From an uncultured Lachnospiraceae bacterium (GTDB taxonomy: Bacteria > Bacillota > Clostridia > Lachnospirales > Lachnospiraceae): a stretch of DNA of 64,000 nt. Where the stretch lies: contig CACYMJ010000001.1 of NCBI GenBank assembly GCA_902775485.1, forward strand, positions 1 through 64,000. Direction: 5' to 3'. The position numbers were made by a program, and so were the translations under genes. Under the pieces are notes generated by a model. The model was given only the letters and a program-made list of their open reading frames with translations, was not told the DNA's origin and did not search any database. Shown piece by piece: positions 8,504 through 15,805 of the stretch. The first letter of the stretch is position 1. The number at the start of each line of letters is the position of its first letter.

Positions 8504-8803
8504 TTGACTAGTAAACAGCGTGCTTACCTTAAAAGCATTTCAAGTACATACGATCCTGTATTCCAGATAGGAAAGAGCAGTATAACACCCGAAATATGCA
8601 ATGCGGTTTCAGAGGCTTTGGCTGCAAGGGAACTTATCAAGATATCCGTTCTGAAAAACTGTGCTGACGATCCTAAAGATATCGCGCAGATAATCGCTGA
8701 GAGGACCCGCTCCGAAGTAGTGCATGTTATCGGAAAAAAGATCGTTCTGTTCAAACAGAATCCTAAAAAAGAAGACAGGAAGATAAAACTTCCGGTTGAA
8801 TGA
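8504..8803 (+). CDS. yhbY: YhbY family RNA-binding protein (CRM domain)
   Basis: A 99-residue single CRM-domain protein that associates with pre-50S ribosomal particles in the family's studied members. It shows the typical N-terminus LTSKQRAYLKSI and the glycine-containing IGKSSITPE segment. The start is TTG at 8504, after a GAAAGGAG site. The stop overlaps the next start (ATGA). Confidence 0.9.
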   Translation: MTSKQRAYLKSISSTYDPVFQIGKSSITPEICNAVSEALAARELIKISVLKNCADDPKDIAQIIAERTRSEVVHVIGKKIVLFKQNPKKEDRKIKLPVE

Positions 8804-9441
8804 CCCCTATGAATAACAAAAGTTATTTAAAAAAGATCGGAATACTTGGGGGAACTTTTAACCCTGTTCACAACGGGCATTTGATCCTAGCGGAAAATGC
8901 AAAGATATATTGCGGTCTGGATAAAGTACTGTTCATTCCGTCCGGAGTTTCGTATTTAAAAGATGCAAGTCTTATCGTGGACAAACAGCATCGTCTGAAA
9001 ATGTGTGAACTTGCCATCCGCGGACACAAAGATTTTGAATTATCCACTGTAGAGACTGACAGGAGCGGTGATTCACACACATACAAAACACTGGATATTT
9101 TATGTAAAAACTATCCTGATGCGCATTTTTATCTTATAACGGGTGCCGATACTTTTCTGTTCATGGGAAACTGGGTTAAGCCCGAAGAGATATTTTCAGG
9201 ATGCACGGTTGTATGTGCCATGAGGGATGCTCATTCTGCTGCCGAACTTGAAACTGCCGCAAAATGTTATGAGGAGCAGTATGGGGCGGATATAGTGATC
9301 ATGGATTCAAAAGAGGTTGATATATCTTCGTCCGCAATAAGGGAAATGCTTGCTGCGGGCATGGACTGCAGTGATTATCTTGATAAGGATGTTATTGAAT
9401 ATATAAAAGAAAACGATTTATATGGGAACGATCGTTATTGA
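8800..9441 (+). CDS. nadD: nicotinate-nucleotide adenylyltransferase
   Basis: Joins nicotinate mononucleotide and ATP to form deamido-NAD in NAD synthesis. The 213-residue protein has the nucleotidyltransferase motif GGTFNPVHNGHL near the N-terminus and SSSAIREML (the SxTxxR-type motif) near the C-terminus. The first ATG overlaps the yhbY stop; a second ATG three codons later is equally possible, as neither has a clear ribosome-binding site. Confidence 0.95.
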   Translation: MTPMNNKSYLKKIGILGGTFNPVHNGHLILAENAKIYCGLDKVLFIPSGVSYLKDASLIVDKQHRLKMCELAIRGHKDFELSTVETDRSGDSHTYKTLDILCKNYPDAHFYLITGADTFLFMGNWVKPEEIFSGCTVVCAMRDAHSAAELETAAKCYEEQYGADIVIMDSKEVDISSSAIREMLAAGMDCSDYLDKDVIEYIKENDLYGNDRY

Positions 9442-10015
9442 TGAAAAATATGAGGCCTGCCGCAAGATACTGAAAGAAGAGATATCACAAAAACGGTATC
9501 TGCATTCGATCGGAGTCAGTAATACAGCTGCATGTCTGGCCATGCGATATGATGCCGATGTATCAAAAGCGGCGCTTGCCGGTCTGCTTCACGACTGTGC
9601 AAAGGGGCTGAACAAAGAGGAACTTGTTGTTATAACACAGGAAAACGATCTTGAAATAAGTCCGATCGAAAGATCCAATCCGGAACTCCTTCATTCAAAA
9701 GCCGGGGCGATACTGGCCAAACAAAAGTACAAGATAGATGATGACGGGATATGCTCCGCGATTTACTGGCATACTACGGGAAAACCGGACATGACGCTTC
9801 TGGAAATGATCATTTTTGCAGCTGATTACATTGAGCCTAACAGATGCAATATCCCGAATCTGGATCGGATCAGAAAAACTGCATTTGTGGACCTGAAAAA
9901 AACCACAGCCATGATATGTGCCAATTCCATAGAATATCTGAAAAGATCTTCGAAGGAAATTGACAGGATAACTATAGATACATACGATTACTACAATAAA
10001 CTTAGCGTTAAATAA
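9422..10015 (+). CDS. yqeK: YqeK family HD-domain hydrolase (Ap4A hydrolase)
   Basis: HD-domain phosphohydrolase of 197 residues. YqeK members cleave diadenosine tetraphosphate symmetrically. The metal-binding HD pair is in GLLHDCAKG, with an upstream His in RYLHSIGV and a later His in YWHTTG. It overlaps the nadD 3' end by 20 bp. Placement between nadD and rsfS is the standard Firmicutes order. Confidence 0.92.
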   Translation: MGTIVIDEKYEACRKILKEEISQKRYLHSIGVSNTAACLAMRYDADVSKAALAGLLHDCAKGLNKEELVVITQENDLEISPIERSNPELLHSKAGAILAKQKYKIDDDGICSAIYWHTTGKPDMTLLEMIIFAADYIEPNRCNIPNLDRIRKTAFVDLKKTTAMICANSIEYLKRSSKEIDRITIDTYDYYNKLSVK

Positions 10016-10052
10016 AGCCGTTATCGATAAAAGGCAGAAGCGGGAGAGTCAT

Positions 10053-10409
10053 ATGGCATTATCGGAAAATGCACAAAAGATAATTGAAACTGGAATAAAG
10101 GCGCTTTCGGAAAAGAAGGCCGAAGATATCAGAGTCATAGATATTTCAAAGATAAGCGTTATTGCCGATGCGCTCGTTATATCGAGCGGGAATAACAAGA
10201 AGCAGGTTCAGGCGATGAGCGATGAAACGGATGAGAAACTGTCAATGGCCGGATTTGAACATTACTGCATAGAAGGTTATGATACGGCAAACTGGATACT
10301 AATAGGGTATGAAGACGTAATATTCCATCTGTTCGATAAAGAGACGAGAAGTTTCTATGATCTCGAAAGATTGTACAGAGACGGAGAGATAGTTGAAATG
10401 CCGGTATGA
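10053..10409 (+). CDS. rsfS: ribosomal silencing factor RsfS
   Basis: A 118-residue protein of the RsfS/Iojap family, which binds L14 on the large subunit and blocks subunit joining in slow growth. Typical segments are ADALVISSGNNKKQVQAM, and WILIGYEDVIFHLF followed by RSFYDLERLY. It is the last gene of the obgE run; a hairpin follows at 10463. Confidence 0.95.
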   Translation: MALSENAQKIIETGIKALSEKKAEDIRVIDISKISVIADALVISSGNNKKQVQAMSDETDEKLSMAGFEHYCIEGYDTANWILIGYEDVIFHLFDKETRSFYDLERLYRDGEIVEMPV

Positions 10410-10462
10410 TCGCTATCAGCACGATCAGATCTCAACTGTGAAATAATATATTAAATGATAAA

Positions 10463-10493
10463 GGAAGTCCGCAGGGTTTAATCTGCGGACTCC
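10463..10493. terminator. hairpin between convergent rsfS and lexA
   Basis: AGTCCGCAG (10466-10474) pairs with CTGCGGACT (10483-10491) over 9 bp; outer GG/CC pairs extend it past one bulged A. The minus-strand side is followed by TTTATCATTT, the plus-strand side only by a short TT. It probably ends lexA transcription and may work in both directions. Confidence 0.65.
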
Positions 10494-10537
10494 TTGCGTC
10501 TTATACACAATATGAGGGGAAGTGGACGCTGTAATTG

Positions 10538-11155
10538 TCAATTGAAAAATCTGAACACACCGTAGACCCTGCCGAGTATATCAACATGATCGACAATAAT
10601 GGGCTCCATCGTGTCATTCTCAGGCTGAAGACGATAATGACCGTTCTCTTTATAATAAGTCTTGACCGTCGCGGAATCATCGATCAGCGCGACAACAATA
10701 TCACCGTTTCGGGCGGTATTACACTTTTCCACAAATATCTGATCACCGCTCATGATACCGGCATTGATCATGCTCTCACCCTTGACCGTTAAAATAAAGC
10801 TCTCGGCGTTTGGAGCATATTCAACGGGAATAGGGAAGTAATCCGTAATATTCTGCTGGGCCAGTATCGGCTGACCGGCTGCAACAGTACCCACTACGGG
10901 TATCTGAGCCATCTCACGTCTCGTGAGCTGGAAATTATCATCAACTATCTCTATGCATCGCGGTTTGGCGGGATCCCTTCTGATATAACCGTTCTTCTCA
11001 AGCTTTTCAAGATGATTGAAAACACTTGAAGTGGAAGACAGCCCGACAGCGGTACATATCTCTCTGACCGAAGGCGGATAGCCCTTCTTCAATATCACCT
11101 CTTTAAGATATTCAAGGATCTCCTGCTGCTTGACAGAAATATTACCGTTCGCCAT
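10538..11155 (-). CDS. lexA: SOS repressor LexA
   Basis: Represses DNA-damage genes and cuts itself when RecA is activated. From the ATG at 11155 (GGAGG five bases before it) it has 205 residues. An upstream in-frame GTG is less likely. The N-terminal winged helix-turn-helix covers about 1-70 (PPSVREICTAVGLSSTSSVF). Self-cleavage is between Ala93 and Gly94 (VVGTVAAGQPIL), and the catalytic dyad is Ser128 (KGESMINAG) and Lys165 (ATVKTYY). LexA boxes lie in its own upstream region, so it is autoregulated. Confidence 0.97.
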   Translation of the reverse strand: MANGNISVKQQEILEYLKEVILKKGYPPSVREICTAVGLSSTSSVFNHLEKLEKNGYIRRDPAKPRCIEIVDDNFQLTRREMAQIPVVGTVAAGQPILAQQNITDYFPIPVEYAPNAESFILTVKGESMINAGIMSGDQIFVEKCNTARNGDIVVALIDDSATVKTYYKENGHYRLQPENDTMEPIIVDHVDILGRVYGVFRFFN

Positions 11156-11257
11156 AGTCACCTCCGAATTATCCGATGGAATGAATGCCGGTAAATTTAT
11201 GGGACATCAAATGTAATATCATGTTATCAAAAGGAAACCGGCGTATCCTTTTGGAAC

Positions 11258-11286
11258 ATAATAACATATATGTTCGAATAAAGCAA
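11258..11286 (-). promoter_or_regulatory. lexA promoter with LexA box in the spacer
   Basis: On the minus strand, TTGCTT (11281-11286) and TATTAT (11258-11263) lie 17 bp apart, directed at lexA about 100 bp away. A LexA-like site, AACATATATGTTCG (11263-11276, 10 of 14 bases matching CGAACATATGTTCG), fills the spacer. This would give autoregulation. The -35 box is weak, so the promoter is probable rather than certain. Confidence 0.6.
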
Positions 11287-11310
11287 ACATATTTTCGGAA
11301 AATATGTTCG
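11284..11310. promoter_or_regulatory. two adjoining LexA boxes
   Basis: CAAACATATTTTCG (11284-11297) and GGAAAATATGTTCG (11297-11310) each match 12 of 14 bases of the Gram-positive SOS box CGAACATATGTTCG and share one base. They lie between the two divergent promoters. Confidence 0.75.
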
Positions 11311-11329
11311 AAAAAATACAAAAAACATA

Positions 11330-11358
11330 TTGACATTCGAAAACATGTTCGATATAAT
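11330..11358 (+). promoter_or_regulatory. consensus SOS promoter of the yneA-like gene
   Basis: TTGACA (11330-11335) and TATAAT (11353-11358) are both perfect sigma-A consensus with a 17-bp spacer. The spacer contains the LexA box CGAAAACATGTTCG (11338-11351, 12 of 14 matches). A very strong promoter fully covered by repressor is what a tightly switched SOS gene needs. Confidence 0.88.
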
Positions 11359-11367
11359 TCGAACATA

Positions 11368-11394
11368 AGAACAAATGTTTGTAACGAATGTTCG
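11368..11394. promoter_or_regulatory. two further LexA boxes downstream of the yneA-like promoter
   Basis: AGAACAAATGTTTG (11368-11381) and GTAACGAATGTTCG (11381-11394) fit CGAACRNRYGTTYG at 13 and 12 of 14 positions and share one base, like the pair at 11284. They lie in the early transcribed region before the ribosome-binding site at about 11407. A further half-site (CGAACATA) starts at 11360. Confidence 0.72.
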
Positions 11395-11417
11395 AACGGC
11401 AAGATTAGGAGGCAGAT

Positions 11418-11816
11418 ATGAAATCTTCATATTACAGGATCGATTCTTATATTGAAATGTATGGAATGCAGAGAGAGAGGAAACTTGCCAGAGCCAGACA
11501 GGTCAGACGTCAGAAATCGCTTATTATAATAGGAGTGCTTATAACTATGGCTTTTATATCATTTTTTTCTGTCAGGGCATTTGCCGATACCGGAAATACA
11601 TCAGACTTTTTCGGTACCAAACAGTTCAAAAGTGTTAAGATATACTGTGGAGATACCGTTGAATCAATAGCAGAGGACAACTATTGCGCGCTATATCCTT
11701 CTGTAGGCAAATACGCGCAGGAGATCAGAAAGATCAATCATATTTCGGAAGGAGAGGAACTGATACCCGGGAATTATCTTGTGATCCCACATTTTCAGAC
11801 GGCATCCGGTTACTGA
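11418..11816 (+). CDS. YneA-like SOS cell-division inhibitor (membrane LysM protein)
   Basis: A 132-residue protein with a basic cytoplasmic N-terminus, one membrane segment at about 34-56 (LIIIGVLITMAFISFFSV), and an outward C-terminal LysM domain (KIYCGDTVESIAEDNY to GNYLVIPHF). Size, topology and the divergent place opposite lexA match Bacillus YneA, which halts septation during DNA damage. The name is inferred from architecture and position, as overall sequence is poorly conserved in this family. It is driven by the consensus promoter at 11330 under several LexA boxes. Its last 7 bp overlap the convergent recombinase gene. Confidence 0.8.
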   Translation: MKSSYYRIDSYIEMYGMQRERKLARARQVRRQKSLIIIGVLITMAFISFFSVRAFADTGNTSDFFGTKQFKSVKIYCGDTVESIAEDNYCALYPSVGKYAQEIRKINHISEGEELIPGNYLVIPHFQTASGY

Positions 11817-12877
11817 TCGTCTTTTTTATCGTCTTCACGCAGTTTGACGGCTGTGGCAGCCATCCGTCTCCGATCGTCTTCAAGTGCGGCATAGTGTTTT
11901 TTGGTTGTGTTTACATCTGAATGGCCCAGTACATCTGCTACCAGGTAGATATCCCCGGTTTCACGATAAAGGCTGGTTCCGTAGGTGCTTCTGAGCTTAT
12001 GAGGCGTTATCTTTTTAAGGGAAGTAACCGCTGATGCATATTTCTTTACAAGCTTTTCGACCGCACGAACTGTCAGACGTTTATTCTGCAATGACAAAAA
12101 CAGAGCCCCCTCGTGTCCGCTTTCGGGAATTATGGAGTTTCGCTGTCGCAGGTAGTCCTGTAATGCTTTTTCTACTTCCGGTCCGAAATACACAACAGCT
12201 TCGTATCCGCCTTTTCGGCGTATCAGAATTCCGTTATTTTTAAAATCCACATCTTTTATATCAAGGCCTACACATTCCGATACACGTATTCCCGTTCCGA
12301 GAAGCAGCGTGATCAGTGCCAGGTCCCTGACTTTCGTTTTTTCGTGGAATCTTGCTTCCTGCTTGCTCATCTGATCGCCGTTCTCGACATGTTCGAGTAA
12401 AAGAGCGACTTCATCGGGATCGAGTCGTATTATCTCTTTTTTATGAAGCTTAGGCATTGATACGAGAGCGGCCGGATTTTTCTCTATAAGCTCCGAATTG
12501 AAGAAGAATTTGTAAAAGCTGCGAAGAGATGCGAGTTTACGCTGCTTTCCGCGCTCATCATTAGTGATCGCTTCGTTGTCCTTTTCGTAATATGACAGAT
12601 AATCAAGATATTCGGTAATATCAAGTGCTTTAACCTCGTCCAGCCACTTTAGCTCGAATTCGGGTATGTCGGTTTTCGCAAATGTCGGATGGTTCTCGTG
12701 CAGATATTCGAAAAACAGGCGCAGATCATATGCATATGCGAGCCTTGTGCGAGTTGATGTAGTATCCTTTATACCGAGGAAGAATTCACGGCAGAACGCC
12801 GGAAGGGATTTCTGAAGCTCCCGCAGTTTAACCATGTTTTCCGCGTTTTTTTTATCGTGATAATTCATATTATTCAT
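11810..12877 (-). CDS. tyrosine recombinase, XerC/XerD-like
   Basis: Site-specific recombinase of 355 residues from the ATG at 12877 (an in-frame TTG lies 18 bp upstream). An N-terminal SAM-like DNA-binding domain covers about 25-135. The catalytic domain has the full set Arg198 (GTGIRVSECVGL), Lys222 (RRKGG), His293 and Arg296 (HKLRST), His319 (LGHSD) and nucleophile Tyr329 (KKHYA). XerC/D enzymes resolve chromosome dimers. No element ends, excisionase or phage genes are near, so a housekeeping role beside lexA is more likely than a mobile integrase. It overlaps ttcA upstream and the yneA-like gene downstream. Confidence 0.85.
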   Translation of the reverse strand: MNNMNYHDKKNAENMVKLRELQKSLPAFCREFFLGIKDTTSTRTRLAYAYDLRLFFEYLHENHPTFAKTDIPEFELKWLDEVKALDITEYLDYLSYYEKDNEAITNDERGKQRKLASLRSFYKFFFNSELIEKNPAALVSMPKLHKKEIIRLDPDEVALLLEHVENGDQMSKQEARFHEKTKVRDLALITLLLGTGIRVSECVGLDIKDVDFKNNGILIRRKGGYEAVVYFGPEVEKALQDYLRQRNSIIPESGHEGALFLSLQNKRLTVRAVEKLVKKYASAVTSLKKITPHKLRSTYGTSLYRETGDIYLVADVLGHSDVNTTKKHYAALEDDRRRMAATAVKLREDDKKDDQ

Positions 12878-13592
12878 TTCGTTCCCATCCGCCAAGATAG
12901 CTGCGTTGTATTGCCGTGAACATACGGTCCTTTACTCCCGGATTGTCTTTGTTTATATCAGACAGGAGATTTTTTACATACTCCCGCTTGGTATTACCGT
13001 CTGCCGGACATTTTTTGCCCATTACCGGAAGCTTCATTTTATTGGCAAAGCCTGTAATATCGGCCTCATCGATAAATAACAGCGGCCTTATGGCTGTAAT
13101 GCCTGATCTGTCCAGAAATGTAACCGGTCTGAACGTGTTTATCCTTCCCTCATATATGAGAGAGAGCATCAGAGTCTCGACCACATCGTCCTTGTGGTGA
13201 CCGTAAGCGACTTTGTTGCATCCGAGCTTTTTGATAGCATCATTTAATGAACCCTTTCGCATTTTGGCACACAGACTGCAGGGATTGCTTTCGCGGCGCT
13301 TATTGAAAACAATATCGTATATCTGTGTATCTATAACGGTATATTTGATCCCCAAACTATCGCACAGTACCTTAACAGGTTCGGTATTAAAATCCTTAAA
13401 TCCAAGATCCACGGTGATCGCCTGCAGATCAAAATGGGCGGGATAGAACCTTTTCAGACCGGAGAGAGCGTATAACAGGGTAAGGGAATCCTTGCCTCCG
13501 GATATTCCGACAGCTATACTGTCGCCTTCATTTATCATTTTGTATTCATCTACGGCTTTACGCGTCAGACTCAGTAATCTCTGTAATTCCAT
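12870..13592 (-). CDS. TtcA family tRNA 2-thiocytidine synthase-like protein
   Basis: A PP-loop ATPase of 240 residues that activates a tRNA base for sulfur transfer. The PP-loop SGGKDS is at 31-36. The CxxC motif (NPCSLCAKM) and a third cysteine (GKKCPADG) match the three ligands of a [4Fe-4S] cluster in TtcA-type enzymes, and AYGHHKDD is the family's histidine motif. C32 of tRNA is the expected target, but family members differ. Its stop lies within the start of the recombinase gene. Confidence 0.85.
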   Translation of the reverse strand: MELQRLLSLTRKAVDEYKMINEGDSIAVGISGGKDSLTLLYALSGLKRFYPAHFDLQAITVDLGFKDFNTEPVKVLCDSLGIKYTVIDTQIYDIVFNKRRESNPCSLCAKMRKGSLNDAIKKLGCNKVAYGHHKDDVVETLMLSLIYEGRINTFRPVTFLDRSGITAIRPLLFIDEADITGFANKMKLPVMGKKCPADGNTKREYVKNLLSDINKDNPGVKDRMFTAIQRSYLGGWERNE

Positions 13593-13744
13593 GCAGATAT
13601 TATATCAGATTTTTGGGGCTTGACATAAAATAATAGTGAACAGGTCGGAATTGTGTTATATTTATTCCTGTATTATCATTTATCGAAACTGTATGTGTAT
13701 AATGATAAGTGTTGTGTAAATAATAGAAACGGAGGATCATTAAC

Positions 13745-13984
13745 ATGGTTGGATTTATTGCTGCTATCATAATCGGCGGAGTATCCGGATGGCTTGCAGG
13801 TAAGCTTATGGGTACGAATCACTCGGTCATAATCAATATCGTTCTCGGACTGATCGGAGGATTGCTCGGCGGATGGCTTGGCGGTCTTATCGGTGTAGGT
13901 GCTACCAACTGGATCGGAAGGATACTTATTTCCGTTGTAGGTACATGCATTCTTATATGGCTGTCCAGACTGATCTTTAAATAA
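13745..13984 (+). CDS. GlsB/YeaQ/YmgE family small membrane protein
   Basis: A 79-residue, glycine-rich integral membrane protein with three hydrophobic segments (about 3-22, 29-50, 56-76). It has the family's repeated GG and GW pattern (GLIGGLLGGWLGGLIG). Members are often tagged stress-response or transglycosylase-associated, without a proven role. A good GGAGG site precedes the ATG. The 152-bp region upstream has a TATAAT at 13698 with no convincing -35. Confidence 0.85.
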   Translation: MVGFIAAIIIGGVSGWLAGKLMGTNHSVIINIVLGLIGGLLGGWLGGLIGVGATNWIGRILISVVGTCILIWLSRLIFK

Positions 13985-14012
13985 GGCTGTATTAGGGAGG
14001 ACATTTGATATT

Positions 14013-14993
14013 ATGAAAATTGGAATACTCGGGTACGGTAATCTCGGCAGGGGTGTCGAGTGTGCTATAAGACAGAATGATGATATGCAGCTTTCGTGTG
14101 TTTTCACGCGCAGAGACCCCTCATCCGTAAAGATTCTTACCGATAATGTAAATGTATACAGTGTTTCTGAGATAGAAAAACATACCGCAGAGGTTGATGT
14201 TCTTGTCATATGCGGAGGAAGCGCAACGGATCTGCCTGTTCAGACGCCGGAATATGCACGCCTATTTAACGTAATAGACAGTTTTGACACTCATGCAAGG
14301 ATACCGGAGCATTTTGCAAATGTTGATGAAGCCGCAAAAAAGAGCGGTCATACGGCGCTTATTTCTGCCGGATGGGATCCCGGAATGTTTTCGCTCAACA
14401 GACTGTATGCTAACTGCATACTTCCGGAAGGAAATGATTATACGTTCTGGGGCAAGGGTGTTTCCCAGGGCCATTCGGATGCTATCAGAAGAGTTAAGGG
14501 TGTAAAGGACGGCAAACAGTATACCATACCCGTTCCCGAGGCTCTTGAAGCGGTAAGGGCAGGAGAGAACCCGACACTTACGACACGCCAGAAACATACG
14601 AGAGAGTGTTTTGTTGTTCCGGAAGAAGGTGCCGATCTTGCTGCAATAGAAGAGGCTATAAAGACTATGCCCAATTATTTTTCCGATTATGATACTACCG
14701 TACATTTTATCACGGAAGAAGAGCTAAAGCGTGATCATGCGGGAATACCGCACGGAGGATTTGTGTTCAGAACAGGCGTTACCGGATGGGAGAAGGAACA
14801 TAAACACGTTATAGAATACTCATTGAAACTGGATTCCAACCCCGAATTCACTTCTTCGGTAATTCTTGCATATGCACGTGCCATTTACAGACTTAATAAA
14901 GAGGGTGTGTCAGGCTGTAAGACAGTATTTGATATCGCTCCTGCATATTTAAGCCCGATGAGCGCGGATGAGCTTCGCGCACATCTGTTATAG
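14013..14993 (+). CDS. ddh: meso-diaminopimelate dehydrogenase
   Basis: NADPH-dependent enzyme that makes meso-diaminopimelate from tetrahydrodipicolinate in one step, for lysine and peptidoglycan. The 326-residue protein begins with a Rossmann motif (GILGYGNLGRGVE). It shows family landmarks VICGGSATD, ISAGWDPGMFSL and GKGVSQGHSDA, the last at the substrate site. A GGGAGG site precedes the start. It lies 28 bp after the small membrane protein. Confidence 0.95.
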   Translation: MKIGILGYGNLGRGVECAIRQNDDMQLSCVFTRRDPSSVKILTDNVNVYSVSEIEKHTAEVDVLVICGGSATDLPVQTPEYARLFNVIDSFDTHARIPEHFANVDEAAKKSGHTALISAGWDPGMFSLNRLYANCILPEGNDYTFWGKGVSQGHSDAIRRVKGVKDGKQYTIPVPEALEAVRAGENPTLTTRQKHTRECFVVPEEGADLAAIEEAIKTMPNYFSDYDTTVHFITEEELKRDHAGIPHGGFVFRTGVTGWEKEHKHVIEYSLKLDSNPEFTSSVILAYARAIYRLNKEGVSGCKTVFDIAPAYLSPMSADELRAHLL

Positions 14994-15005
14994 GAAATGA
15001 TAATT

Positions 15006-15803
15006 ATGACACAGAAGAACATTTATTCTTCCGCAACACCTGCGGAGGTCAGACAGCTCATAAGAAAGGGCAGTATTACAGGACAGACAAGCGGAATGTG
15101 TGACGGATTCGCACAGGCCAACCTTGTCATTCTCCCTGAAAAAGAAGCCGGCGATTTTTTGCTGTTTGCAAATAAGAATCCGCGGTCCTGCCCGATCCTT
15201 GAGGTTACTGAAAAGGGAAGCAGAACGATCAGGGACATCGCTGATAATGCGGATGTTGCGACTGATCTTCCAAAGTACAGGGTATACAGAAAAGGTGAAC
15301 TTGAAGGAGAATACACGGATATATCAGATCTATGGAGAGATGATCTTGTCAGTTTCCTTATCGGGTGCAGCTTTTCATTTGAGAGCGAGATGATATCCGC
15401 TGACATCCCCGTAAGACATATAGAAGAGGGCCGTAATGTACCGATGTATGTTACAAATATCCCGTGCCGTGATGCCGGAATGTTTCACGGCAATATGGTC
15501 GTGAGCATGAGGCCGATACCGTATGATCTTGTTACAAAAGCGGTTCTTGTTACCGGAGCGATGCCGAGAGTTCACGGTGCACCGGTTCATATAGGATATC
15601 CTGAACTTATCGGTATAAGCGACATAAACAGACCTGATTTTGGCGATGCGGTGACGATCAATAAGAATGAGATCCCGGTTTTCTGGGCCTGCGGAGTGAC
15701 CCCTCAGGCAGTTGTCATGGCATCAAAGCCCGAGTTCTGCATTACCCATGCACCGGGACATATGTTCATAAGTGATATAAAGAATATCAATCTGAAGTAT
15801 TAA
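15006..15803 (+). CDS. putative hydro-lyase, DUF1445 (YcsI) family
   Basis: A 265-residue protein of the DUF1445 family, related to D-glutamate cyclase. Conserved segments include GMCDGFAQANLVILP near residue 35, RKGELEGEYTDI, and GCSFSFESEM followed by the HIEEGRNVPMY region. The ATG at 15006 is preferred because the AGGA at 14992 is spaced correctly for it; the ATG at 14997 is too close. It follows ddh by 12 bp, so a role in amino-acid metabolism is likely, but the substrate cannot be read from the sequence. Confidence 0.85.
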   Translation: MTQKNIYSSATPAEVRQLIRKGSITGQTSGMCDGFAQANLVILPEKEAGDFLLFANKNPRSCPILEVTEKGSRTIRDIADNADVATDLPKYRVYRKGELEGEYTDISDLWRDDLVSFLIGCSFSFESEMISADIPVRHIEEGRNVPMYVTNIPCRDAGMFHGNMVVSMRPIPYDLVTKAVLVTGAMPRVHGAPVHIGYPELIGISDINRPDFGDAVTINKNEIPVFWACGVTPQAVVMASKPEFCITHAPGHMFISDIKNINLKY

Positions 15804-15805
15804 CT

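Noticed and set aside
11810-12877. Tyrosine recombinase as a sign of a prophage or integrative element
   Set aside because: No phage, excisionase, relaxase or attachment repeats are nearby and the neighbours are core genes; XerC/D-like is simpler.
13620-13648. TTGACA at 13620 as promoter of the small membrane protein
   Set aside because: No -10 box lies at 16-18 bp; the nearest TATAAT (13698) is far too distant.
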